Shown in pieces: positions 25,232 through 32,307 of a DNA stretch of 36,379 bases. Under the pieces are notes generated by a model. That model was not told the origin of the DNA, searched no databases, and saw only the letters and a list, made by a program, of their open reading frames with translations. The first letter of the stretch is position 1, and each line of letters opens with the position of its first letter. The translations under genes were made by a program, and so were the position numbers. Where the stretch lies: NCBI GenBank assembly GCA_025062235.1, contig JANXAE010000020.1, positions 1 through 36,379 of the forward strand. Direction: 5' to 3'. The stretch is from Bryobacteraceae bacterium. Lineage in GTDB: Bacteria > Acidobacteriota > Terriglobia > Bryobacterales > Bryobacteraceae.

Positions 25232-26389
25232 TCACCCCAGCAAGGAAAATTTCGTTCTCTTGCGCGGCTCGGGCAGGTTGGCAATCTTGGCCGCAAGGCG
25301 GGCGAAATGCGTGGCCAGTCCGCCTCCCGGTTCGAGCAGTTCGCCCCCGGTGTACGCCTCGTTCAATGCGACGTAATCGTTGGGGAGGACGGCGTACACC
25401 GGCAGCCCGAGCATGGCCTGGACCTCTTCCAACGTCACTTCCGGCCGCTTGGGCGCGCGATTCAGAAGCACGTGCAGGCGGTCGCTGCCATAGCCGCTCG
25501 ACAACAGCGTGGTGATCAACTGCTTGGCCTGGTACAGCGCCGGCACTTCGAGCGTCGTGACCAGAAAGCCCTGGTCAATCTCCTCGAGCGCGGTCATGGT
25601 GCGCGGGCTCAGGCTCCGGCCCAGGTCCACGACGATCCAGTCGTAAAGGCTGCGCGCGAAGCGGATCACGCGTTGGAAGGTCTCCTCCTGCGGGGGCTCT
25701 GCCGAAGCAGCGACCGCAGGGGCCGCGATGACATCCAGGCGCGGCATGCCGTTGGAAACCAGGGCGCGCCAGAAATGCTCATCCAGGCGGTGAATGTTGT
25801 GTGCGGCGTCCAACACCGAATACTCGGACTTGGTTTTCATGAGGAACCGGACGAGTCCCGCCTCAAGGTCCAGGTCCGCCAGCAGGATCTTCTGCGGCGT
25901 TTGCCGCTGAAGCTCGGCGGCCACGTGGCAGGCGATCGTCGTGGCTCCGCAGCCTCCCTTGGCTGAGAAAAAGCCCAGCGTCTTGCCGCCCGCATTCTGG
26001 CGCCTCCGGCCGAACAATTCGCTCGCCACCCGTTCGAGGGCGACTTTGAGGTGGACCTCGAGCGGCGGGTAGACGAACTCGCAGGCGCCGGCCCGCATGG
26101 CCTCGAGGATCCGCTCGGCGTCCGCCGCCGTGTGGACGGCCACCAGCAAGGGCGGGCCATGGATCGCGCGGACTTCGCGAAAGACCTGCGCCAAGCGATC
26201 CCCCAGCTCGGCGATCTCCACCAGCACCACATCGGGACGGGCCTGCGCCATGCGGGAGAGGGCGGCGGCCAGATTGACCAGCGCACCCTGCTCGAAGACC
26301 ACGCGTGCGCCGAGCTCGTCCAGCACTCGCCGGGCGGGCATCAGAAGGTCTTCGGTGGCCATCAACAACGCCGCCTTCAGCGGCCGCAT
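25232..26389 (-). CDS. tadZ: Tad pilus localisation ATPase TadZ (CpaE)
   Basis: 385 residues starting at the ATG at 26389, with GGGAGGTGGAAGGT upstream. Residues 1-125 are a receiver-like domain in which the phosphorylatable aspartate is replaced (VVLVEIAE), as is usual for TadZ. Residues about 135-385 are a MinD/ParA-like P-loop ATPase with the deviant Walker A SAKGGCGATT (142-151), LADLDLEAGLVRF and DWIVVDLGRSLSP. TadZ marks the pole or assembly site and recruits TadA. The open frame extends further upstream into the pilin gene but without protein character. Confidence 0.9.
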   Translation of the reverse strand: MRPLKAALLMATEDLLMPARRVLDELGARVVFEQGALVNLAAALSRMAQARPDVVLVEIAELGDRLAQVFREVRAIHGPPLLVAVHTAADAERILEAMRAGACEFVYPPLEVHLKVALERVASELFGRRRQNAGGKTLGFFSAKGGCGATTIACHVAAELQRQTPQKILLADLDLEAGLVRFLMKTKSEYSVLDAAHNIHRLDEHFWRALVSNGMPRLDVIAAPAVAASAEPPQEETFQRVIRFARSLYDWIVVDLGRSLSPRTMTALEEIDQGFLVTTLEVPALYQAKQLITTLLSSGYGSDRLHVLLNRAPKRPEVTLEEVQAMLGLPVYAVLPNDYVALNEAYTGGELLEPGGGLATHFARLAAKIANLPEPRKRTKFSLLG

Positions 26390-26432
26390 ACCTTCCACCT
26401 CCCTGCCGGCCTGCAGCCCGGTGACGAATCCA

Positions 26433-26609
26433 TCAGCTCCCCGTGGATGCGGCCTCGAACAGCCGGCTGTTGACAATGCTCCAGATGGCGTTGACGTTCT
26501 GGCCGACCGCCATCATGGCCGCGGCCCCGGCCAGGCAAACGAAGGCCAGGATGAGCGAGTATTCGACCAGGTCCTGTCCGCCGGCGTCCAACAATTCGTG
26601 AATTCGCAT
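26433..26609 (-). CDS. Flp-type pilin 2
   Basis: 58-residue prepilin starting MRIHELLDAGGQDLVEYSLI. The leader ends at G11 and the next residues QDLVEY place Glu at +5 and Tyr at +6, as in Flp pilins cleaved by a TadV-type peptidase. One hydrophobic helix follows (LILAFVCLAGAAAMMAVG). The leader is more acidic and shorter than that of pilin 1 and lacks the basic start. A GAGAAGGGGC ribosome site precedes the ATG at 26609. It is 68 bases downstream of pilin 1, with a strong stem-loop in the gap. It may be a minor pilin. Confidence 0.88.
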   Translation of the reverse strand: MRIHELLDAGGQDLVEYSLILAFVCLAGAAAMMAVGQNVNAIWSIVNSRLFEAASTGS

Positions 26610-26631
26610 CGTGTGCCCCTTCTCGGTCACC

Positions 26632-26666
26632 CGGCGGGGAGAAGCGCGCGTGGCTTCCCCCCGCCG
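26632..26666 (-). promoter_or_regulatory. strong stem-loop between the two pilin genes
   Basis: On the minus-strand transcript GGCGGGGGGAAGC pairs with GCUUCUCCCCGCC (12 Watson-Crick pairs and one G-U), extended by an outer C-G pair, with a 7-base loop. No U-tract follows. The site begins 11 bases after the pilin 1 stop and leaves the pilin 2 ribosome site free. It is best read as a partial terminator or a 3'-end stabiliser that raises pilin 1 mRNA relative to the downstream genes. Confidence 0.6.
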
Positions 26667-26677
26667 AGGGTTTCGCA

Positions 26678-26878
26678 TCAGGATGAAGCCTGCCCGGACA
26701 GAGCCGCCTGCTTCGCACTCGACGTCGTCGTGTTGGCCACGCTCCAGATGCCGGAGACCTGCTGGCCCACGCTGACGAACACCGCCGCCGAGAACAGGCA
26801 GATGAACGCCAGCAAGAGCGCGTACTCGATCAAGTCCTGGCCGGATTCGTCGCGCAGGAAGTTCTTCACCAGTTTCAT
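26678..26878 (-). CDS. flp: Flp-type pilin 1
   Basis: 66-residue prepilin starting MKLVKNFLRDESGQDLIEYA. It has a basic leader, the cleavage glycine G13 and QDLIEY with Glu at +5, then a hydrophobic helix (LLLAFICLFSAAVFVSVG) and a Ser/Thr/Ala-rich tail (NTTTSSAKQAALSGQASS). The tail is rich in possible O-glycosylation sites, of interest given the flanking glycosyltransferase-like genes. AAGGAGGAG precedes the ATG at 26878, and the ATG overlaps the TGA of the upstream gene (ATGA). This is likely the major pilin subunit. Confidence 0.92.
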   Translation of the reverse strand: MKLVKNFLRDESGQDLIEYALLLAFICLFSAAVFVSVGQQVSGIWSVANTTTSSAKQAALSGQASS

Positions 26879-28593
26879 GTGTCGCTCCTCCTTCGAGATT
26901 GGGTTTCGGGTTGGCTGAAATTGTCCGGCCGCGACACCCTCCGATCGCGGTCGGTCCCATCGCCTGCCGAGACAATGGAACTCGGTTGCGGCTCGCGCGC
27001 CCGGCGGAAGACGATCGCGATGCCGTCGTCGTAAACGACGCGCCAGGCGGACGAGGCTTTCAGCGCCCCTGCGAGCGGCGCATCCACAGGGAGCAGCACG
27101 GTTTCGATGCCGTACTTTTCCAGGTGCTGCTCCCAACCCCAGCGCGCGTTCATTGTGTTCAGGAACGCCTCGTTGAAGCGCGAGCCGTAGAAATCGCTGC
27201 GGCCGTCCACGAAGGCCTTGCCCTTCGGGTACAGCCGGTAGATGAGATAGTCGCCCCACTCGTCGTGGGTGAACACGCGGTCGGCAAATGCCTCGGCGCC
27301 GAGGGTCTCGATGGCGCGTGCAGGGTAGCGCTTGTGGTCGTATTCGGAGCGGAATTTCCCGGTGGCGCCGGGGGCGAACAGAAGCGCCGCGATGGCCAGG
27401 GCGGCGGCAACGCTGGCCGCGTGCAGACGCGGCAGGCGGTCCAGTTGCGCGAACTCGGCCGCAGCATCCAGAAAACTGCGCGCCCAGCGGCGCAGGCGCT
27501 CGCGCACGGCTGCGGCGGCGAGCTCTTCGAGCGCTTCGCGCAGGGCCACAGCGGCGGGCGCGGCGATGACGATCGCGAAGATCGGGATGTTGCGCACGGC
27601 GAACAGCGCCAGGTGTCCCCAGAACAGGTACAGAAGGGCGGTCGTGAACTCTCGCCGGCGGAGGCTGCGCCAGGCGGCCAACGCGCCCGCCAGTAGCAGA
27701 AACTCGAAAAAGATCGCGTCGCCGCGCTGGAAATTCGCCGGCTGGTATTCGAGGATCGTGCGGTAGAGGAAAGGATCGCGCAGGTAGCGCCAGATGTGCA
27801 GGTGGAGCCTGTAGCCGTAGGGATTCATGAAACTGGCCGCCAACGATGCGATCGCGGCCAGAAAGTACGGCCAGGCGCGGCGCAGGGCGTCCCGGCGTCG
27901 CTCCCCGTCCGCCTCCACCAGCCCATGCGCCGCCTCGCCCGCCGCGTACGTCAGGATCAGTAGGATTCCGGCAATGAAGCCCCCGTGCAGGTTCGTCCAG
28001 AGGATCATCAGCAGCGGCAGCCAGGCGAGCAGTCGCGTTCTGCCCTCACGCACGCGCCGCAGAATGGAAAGGAAGAGGACCAGGAAGAGCAGAGTGAAGA
28101 GATGAGGCCGCGCCAGCCAGTGCAGGGCCGAAGCGCAGCAGGCGACCACCGTGACTGCGACGGCGACGAACTCGTGATCGCAGGCGCGGAGCACCAGCCG
28201 GTACAGCAGCGCGAAGGTGAGCGCGAGCACGAGGCTGCTGGCGAAGACGACGGCAGGCAGGCCCCAGTTCAGGTGGAGCCAGCCGAACAGGACGTCCCAG
28301 AGCCACTCCCACGCGTACCAGGGCTCGCCCGACTTGGTGAAGGAGAAGATGTCCCGATCGGGAACGCGGCCGTGGGCCAGGATCCACTCTCCGGTGCGTA
28401 AGTGCCAACCCGTATCGCCGTCGCCCAACATCGTCCGTGCCCCATCGAGCCGCACGAAGAGAAGGACCAGAGGCAGCAGGAAGGCCACGTCGGTCAGCGA
28501 GGGGAACCATCGCATGGTCGGACGTGCGGTGTATGGCTGCCTCGGAGCTTCCGTCGCACCCCTCACATCAATAGCTCCCTGACTTCGCTCCAT
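26875..28593 (-). CDS. large polytopic membrane protein, GT-C-like
   Basis: About 572 residues from ATG 28593 (546 if the ATG at 28515 is used; neither has a strong ribosome site, and 28593 overlaps the PilZ gene end by 31 bases). Around ten helices. An early periplasmic loop holds GDGDTGWHLRTGEWI and PDRDIFSFTKSGEPWYAWEW, the acidic and aromatic pattern found in bacterial GT-C-like membrane proteins. A soluble C-terminal part has HDEWGDYLIYRLYP and FVDGRSDFYGSRF. The catalytic role is unproven. Its stop overlaps the flp start (ATGA), so it is translated in step with the pilin, which argues for a role in pilin modification or export. Confidence 0.65.
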   Translation of the reverse strand: MERSQGAIDVRGATEAPRQPYTARPTMRWFPSLTDVAFLLPLVLLFVRLDGARTMLGDGDTGWHLRTGEWILAHGRVPDRDIFSFTKSGEPWYAWEWLWDVLFGWLHLNWGLPAVVFASSLVLALTFALLYRLVLRACDHEFVAVAVTVVACCASALHWLARPHLFTLLFLVLFLSILRRVREGRTRLLAWLPLLMILWTNLHGGFIAGILLILTYAAGEAAHGLVEADGERRRDALRRAWPYFLAAIASLAASFMNPYGYRLHLHIWRYLRDPFLYRTILEYQPANFQRGDAIFFEFLLLAGALAAWRSLRRREFTTALLYLFWGHLALFAVRNIPIFAIVIAAPAAVALREALEELAAAAVRERLRRWARSFLDAAAEFAQLDRLPRLHAASVAAALAIAALLFAPGATGKFRSEYDHKRYPARAIETLGAEAFADRVFTHDEWGDYLIYRLYPKGKAFVDGRSDFYGSRFNEAFLNTMNARWGWEQHLEKYGIETVLLPVDAPLAGALKASSAWRVVYDDGIAIVFRRAREPQPSSIVSAGDGTDRDRRVSRPDNFSQPETQSRRRSDT

Positions 28594-28958
28594 CGGGCTT
28601 TCTGAACCACGCCGACCGGTTTGCGCGCGTGCTCGCGAAACTCCATGCGCTCGATCGCCACCGCCAGCCTGGTACCCTCTCGCGGGCAATGCGTCACCCG
28701 GACCAGCCGGCCGGAACAACGCAGGATCCTCTCAGTGGGTAGCTCGACGTCCACCAGCAAACGGGAGCCCAGCGGGGGCATGCCCTGGCCGGCGAAAGCC
28801 TGGTCCAGCTTGAACAACACACCGCTGCGGCTGATGTTGACCGTGTGACCGCAGGCCCTCCATTGCTTAAGCGTGGGCGAGTGGACATGGCAGGCCAGAT
28901 GCAGGCCCAGACGCGGATGAGATCTGCGTTCGATGCTGGGCCTCTGGGGTTTGTACAT
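28563..28958 (-). CDS. PilZ-domain protein heading the Tad operon
   Basis: 131 residues from the ATG at 28958, chosen because AGGA lies five bases upstream; in-frame starts at 28973 and a TTG at 28988 are weaker. ERRSHPRLGL matches the RxxxR part and NISRSGVLF matches the (N/D)xSxxG part of the cyclic-di-GMP-binding PilZ motif, so binding is likely. The rest follows the PilZ barrel (GSRLLVDVELP, CSGRLVRVTHC). As the first gene of the pilus operon it probably couples pilus assembly or glycosylation to cyclic di-GMP. It overlaps the next gene by 31 bases. Confidence 0.82.
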   Translation of the reverse strand: MYKPQRPSIERRSHPRLGLHLACHVHSPTLKQWRACGHTVNISRSGVLFKLDQAFAGQGMPPLGSRLLVDVELPTERILRCSGRLVRVTHCPREGTRLAVAIERMEFREHARKPVGVVQKARWSEVRELLM

Positions 28959-29037
28959 CGTAATCCTGGGCATCGCGACGGTGTACAAGAGCGAGGGTAA
29001 AGCCTTAGCGATGTCAGGCCAACGCCGTAAAAAGCAG

Positions 29038-29056
29038 CTTGGGTAAGTTAACCAAG
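29038..29056. promoter_or_regulatory. 19-bp near-perfect palindrome upstream of the Tad operon
   Basis: CTTGGGTAA, centre G, TTAACCAAG: eight of nine positions are symmetric. It lies about 80 bases upstream of the PilZ start, a fitting place for an operator. The binding protein is unknown. Confidence 0.4.
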
Positions 29057-29211
29057 GTCGTGAGACTTCGGTCCCAGAGGTCCGGTCCGAATCGTCTCCG
29101 AGAGTTCCATCGGCGGGCGCCTGGAAGGCGCTTTCCCTCGGCTGTAGCTTCAGAACTCGTTGAAAAGCAGGAGAATATTCGCTGCCCTCCCGGCAGTCGC
29201 GGACGGCCAGT

Positions 29212-29299
29212 GGTTATGAAGCTGCCAGTACCAACCTTCCGTTATGGGATTTTTGGTTCCATAACCTAGGGTAGTTCCTGGCTACGTTCCGGGTTATGG
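29212..29299. repeat. array of GGTTATG half-sites
   Basis: GGTTATG at 29212-29218, GTTATGG at 29241-29247, the inverted CCATAACC at 29259-29266 and GGTTATGG at 29292-29299. The middle two form a dyad (GTTATGGGA, 7 bases, TTCCATAAC; eight of nine symmetric). Spacing between sites is about 20-30 bases. This resembles a regulator binding array; NarL/LuxR-type proteins often use such heptamer pairs. Confidence 0.5.
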
Positions 29300-29367
29300 G
29301 CCCATCAAACGCGGGCAATTTTTTTCCCCTCAATTGACATTTTCGAGTAGCTTTTGAAGGGGACTTC

Positions 29368-29376
29368 TGATATCAT
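29368..29376 (+). promoter_or_regulatory. extended -10 promoter candidate for the regulator gene
   Basis: TGATATCAT fits the extended -10 form TGnTATAAT with one mismatch. The matching -35 region (TAGCTT at 29348-29353) is poor, as allowed for extended -10 promoters. It lies 63 bases before the ATG at 29440 and just downstream of the half-site array. Confidence 0.4.
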
Positions 29377-29439
29377 GCGGGCATTGGTGGCTGAGCAGCT
29401 TGGCTGTCGTGCCGAGCTTGGAAAGGCGGGAAGGCGGGC

Positions 29440-30141
29440 ATGACGCGCGTTCTCCTATATACCGATCAACCGGTGTTGGCCAAGGGCTTCGCCGCCATCA
29501 TGTCCTCAGTGGCGGAGTTCGACCTCATTGGAGTCTGTTACGCCTCGGCGCTGCTGGCCGAGACGCTGGCTTCGACGAAGCCCGATATCGCGCTGATTGA
29601 CCTCAATGAAGAGATCACGCTCGAGGGTCTGGCGGATGCGCGCCGGCGCGCCCCCAACGTGCGCATCGTCCTGTGGGTGCGGGCCATCCCCCTCGAACTT
29701 GCCTACCAGACGATCCGGCTGGGCGTGCACGGCATTTTGCGCAAGACGCTGAGTCCCGACGTTATGATCAAGTGCTTGCAGCGGGTGGCCGCGGGCGAGT
29801 ATTGGTTCGAGGAGGCGCTGGGCGCACGGCTGGAAGACGCCGAGGTGGTGCCGCTCAGCCGGCGCGAAGCGCAACTGGTGAACCTGCTGGCGCAGGGATA
29901 CAAGAACAAGGAGATCGCCTACGCCTTGGGCATCTCCGAAGGCACCATCAAGGTCTACCTCTCCAGGCTTTACCGCAAAGTGGGCGTCAAGGATCGCTAC
30001 GAGCTCGCCCTCTACGGGTTGCGCAGCGGCGACCTGGCGCAGATGGGCTACGCGCATCCGGCCCAGCCTCGGCGCGGCCCGCAAGCGGAGTCGAAAGCGC
30101 CTGTGCTCGTGCTCGAGCGGGCCGGCGGCCGCGCCGGCTGA
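29440..30141 (+). CDS. NarL/LuxR-type response regulator
   Basis: 233 residues. The receiver domain (about 1-120) has a likely phosphoacceptor D54 (ALIDLNEE) and K102 (ILRKTL), but only one acidic residue (D9, YTDQP) where two are usual, so phosphorylation may be weak. The LuxR-type helix-turn-helix at about 138-195 is canonical (LSRREAQLVNLLAQGYKNKE, IAYALGISEGTIKVYLSRLY). A low-complexity tail follows. GGGAAGGCGGGC precedes the ATG. No histidine kinase is nearby. It is divergent from the Tad operon across the shared control region and is the obvious candidate to regulate it and itself. Confidence 0.9.
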   Translation: MTRVLLYTDQPVLAKGFAAIMSSVAEFDLIGVCYASALLAETLASTKPDIALIDLNEEITLEGLADARRRAPNVRIVLWVRAIPLELAYQTIRLGVHGILRKTLSPDVMIKCLQRVAAGEYWFEEALGARLEDAEVVPLSRREAQLVNLLAQGYKNKEIAYALGISEGTIKVYLSRLYRKVGVKDRYELALYGLRSGDLAQMGYAHPAQPRRGPQAESKAPVLVLERAGGRAG

Positions 30142-30200
30142 TCCGGGTCCCTGCCCGATTCGCGTACGCATTAAACTGGCTGATTCACGCCGGAGGCACT

Positions 30201-31490
30201 ATGCGTGTCGCATTCCTTCCGCCGCTCTTGCTTGTCTTGCTGGCGGCCGGCGCCGGCGCACAGCCGGCCGACGTCAACTACGACGAATCCAGAGTGCCCG
30301 GATTCGAACTGCCCGACCCGCTCGCGCTGCCGGACGGTCGGCGGGTCGCCGACAGCAAGGAGTGGTTCGGCAAGCGCCGCGTCGAGATCCTGCGCCTGTA
30401 TGAGACGTGGGTCTATGGTCGTTGCCCGGCGCCGCGCGTGCGGCTTCGCGCCACGGTGCTCGAGACCGAGCGCAACGCGCTAGGCGGGCGCGCGGTGCGC
30501 AAGCAGATACTGATTCCTTTCTCGAGCGATCCCGCAGGGCCGCGCATGCACCTGCTCATCTATCTGCCCGCCCGCGCGGCGCGACCCGTGCCCTTGTTCT
30601 TGGGCCTGAATTTCACCGGCAACCACGCCATTCATCCGGATCCCGGCATCCGCCTCGCCGAGGTATGGGTCCAGGATCCCAAGCATAAGACTTGGAGCAA
30701 GCAGACTGCACCGGAGAAGGCGCGCGGCGCCACGGCCTCGCGCTGGCCGCTCGAGCGGATCCTGGAGCGCGGCTACGGCCTGGCCACCGCCTACTACGGC
30801 GACATCGAGCCGGACTTCGACGGCGGCATTCGCTACGGTGTGCGCCCGCTATTTTTCCGGCGCGGCCAGACCGAACCGGCCGAGGACGAGTGGGGCGCCA
30901 TCGGCGCGTGGGCCTGGGGCCTCAGTCGGGCGCTCGATTATCTGGAGACGGACCGCCAGGTGGATGCCAGGCGTGTTGCGGTCATCGGACATTCGCGACT
31001 GGGCAAGACCGCGCTGTGGGCCGCCGCACAGGACACGCGCTTCGCGATGGCCATCTCGAACAATTCGGGCGAGGGCGGGGCGGCCATCACGCGCCGCCGT
31101 TTCGGCGAGCAGATCCACCATTTGAACGCCCGCTTCCCCCACTGGTTCTGTCGCAACTTCCGCAAGTTCGATCGCCGCGAAGACGATCTGCCCGTGGATG
31201 CGCACATGCTCCTGGCGCTCATCGCTCCCAGGCCGGTCTACGTGGCCAGCGCCGAGGAGGATCGCTGGGCGGACCCGCGCGGGGAGTTCCTGGCGCTGGT
31301 CCACGCCGCGCCCGTCTACCGGCTGCTGGGGCGGCCCACGCCGGAGCTCTCCGAAATGCCGCCCGTGGGCCAACCGGTCATGGACACGCTTGGCTATCAC
31401 ATCCGGTCCGGCAAGCACGACATCACGGAATACGACTGGGAGCAGTACCTGAACTTCGCCGATCGCCACCTGAAGGTTTCGCGGCGGTGA
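30201..31490 (+). CDS. secreted CE15 glucuronoyl esterase-like protein
   Basis: 429 residues with a signal peptide (MRVAFLPPLLLVLLAAGAGA). CE15 enzymes cut esters between lignin alcohols and 4-O-methyl-glucuronic acid on xylan. The nucleophile elbow VIGHSRLGKTALWAAA has S265 in the family's G-x-S-R-x-G-K form. NNSGEGGAAITRRRFGE, RFPHWFC and PRPVYVASAEEDRWADPRGE are typical of bacterial CE15, and H406 (SGKHDITEYDWEQYL) is the catalytic histidine. CGGAGG lies just before the ATG at 30201. It leads a same-strand group with a sugar isomerase-like gene (46 bases on) and an M14 peptidase. Confidence 0.92.
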   Translation: MRVAFLPPLLLVLLAAGAGAQPADVNYDESRVPGFELPDPLALPDGRRVADSKEWFGKRRVEILRLYETWVYGRCPAPRVRLRATVLETERNALGGRAVRKQILIPFSSDPAGPRMHLLIYLPARAARPVPLFLGLNFTGNHAIHPDPGIRLAEVWVQDPKHKTWSKQTAPEKARGATASRWPLERILERGYGLATAYYGDIEPDFDGGIRYGVRPLFFRRGQTEPAEDEWGAIGAWAWGLSRALDYLETDRQVDARRVAVIGHSRLGKTALWAAAQDTRFAMAISNNSGEGGAAITRRRFGEQIHHLNARFPHWFCRNFRKFDRREDDLPVDAHMLLALIAPRPVYVASAEEDRWADPRGEFLALVHAAPVYRLLGRPTPELSEMPPVGQPVMDTLGYHIRSGKHDITEYDWEQYLNFADRHLKVSRR

Positions 31491-31536
31491 AGCGCATTGT
31501 GCTTCGGCTACAATGAGCATTCACCGCGGAGCGAGG

Positions 31537-32307
31537 ATGCCCATGCGCCTGGGAGCGGTCACCTACAACGTCCTCAAGGATTGGGATCTGGAAACCATCA
31601 TCCTGAAGCTGGAAGAGATCGGTTTCGAAGCCGTAGAGTTGCGGACGGGACACAAGCACGGTGTGGAGCCGTCGCTGGGCCCCGACGAGCGCGCACGCGT
31701 GCGCGACCGCTTCCGCCGGAGCAAGCTGCGCCTGCTCGCCTTCGGCACTACCTGCGAGTTTCACTCGCCCGATGCGGAAGTGCGCCGCCAGCAGATCGAG
31801 CTCGGCAAGCAGTTCGTGGATCTGGCGCACGACACCGGGGCCTGGGGCGTGAAAGTCCGGCCCAATGCGCTGCCCAAAGAGGTCCCGCGCGAGACCACGG
31901 TCCGCAACATCGCCGAGTCGCTGCGCGAGCTGGGCGAATACGCGCGCGGCCGCGGCATCGAGATCTGGCTCGAGGTGCACGGCCGCGATAGCTCCGATCC
32001 GCGGGTCATCGAGCAGATCATGCAGGCCACCCGTCACCCTGCGGTGGGTGTCTGCTGGAACTCGAATTCGACCGACATCGTCAACGGTTCGATCCGGGAA
32101 AGCTTCCAGCGCTTGCGACCCTGGCTGATGCACGTCCACATCAACGAGCTGGCCTCCCCGCACTATCCCTGGCGCGAGTTGTTCCGGCTGCTGCGCGAGA
32201 CCGGCTACGAACGCTACACGATGTGCGAGGCCCAGGAAAGCAAGGAACCCGAGCGCTTCCTGCGCTGGTACCGCGCGCTTTGGTTGGAGCTCATCCGGCC
32301 ATGCTGA
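31537..32307 (+). CDS. TIM-barrel sugar phosphate isomerase/epimerase-like protein
   Basis: 256 residues of the xylose isomerase-like/AP endonuclease 2 superfamily. Sequence features include MRLGAVTYNVLKDWDLETI, EIGFEAVELRTGHKHG (first beta-alpha unit), IEIWLEVHGRDSSDP with the metal-binding Glu and His, VGVCWNSNSTDI, and LMHVHINELAS with the late His pair. Start chosen at 31537 because GCGGAGCGAGG lies directly before it; an upstream in-frame ATG at 31513 and another at 31543 are alternatives. Its sugar substrate is unknown; position next to a CE15 esterase suggests plant-derived uronate or pentose handling. It overlaps the peptidase gene start by 7 bases. Confidence 0.82.
   Translation: MPMRLGAVTYNVLKDWDLETIILKLEEIGFEAVELRTGHKHGVEPSLGPDERARVRDRFRRSKLRLLAFGTTCEFHSPDAEVRRQQIELGKQFVDLAHDTGAWGVKVRPNALPKEVPRETTVRNIAESLRELGEYARGRGIEIWLEVHGRDSSDPRVIEQIMQATRHPAVGVCWNSNSTDIVNGSIRESFQRLRPWLMHVHINELASPHYPWRELFRLLRETGYERYTMCEAQESKEPERFLRWYRALWLELIRPC

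Larger units (their letters stand above)
28959..29439. promoter_or_regulatory. 481-bp divergent control region, Tad operon / NarL-type regulator
   Basis: No protein-like frame. The right half (about 29210-29380) is much less GC-rich than the genome average. It holds the half-site array, the two dyads and the extended -10 listed separately. A GCGCC-TGGAA-GGCGC hairpin lies near 29117-29132. TTGACA occurs at 29334-29339 but has no -10 box at proper distance. Both promoters must be here. Confidence 0.55.

Noticed and set aside
24257-25966. 569-codon plus-strand open frame
   Set aside because: Antisense to tadA and tadZ, both with intact P-loops.
29334-29339. Perfect TTGACA -35 box upstream of the NarL-type gene
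   Set aside because: No acceptable -10 at 16-18 bases; TATCAT is 31 bases away, so the extended -10 alone is preferred.
30300-30312. GGATTCGAAC-type string that looks like a reverse tRNA T-arm (another at 12026-12034)
   Set aside because: Both lie inside well supported coding genes and no cloverleaf can be drawn.
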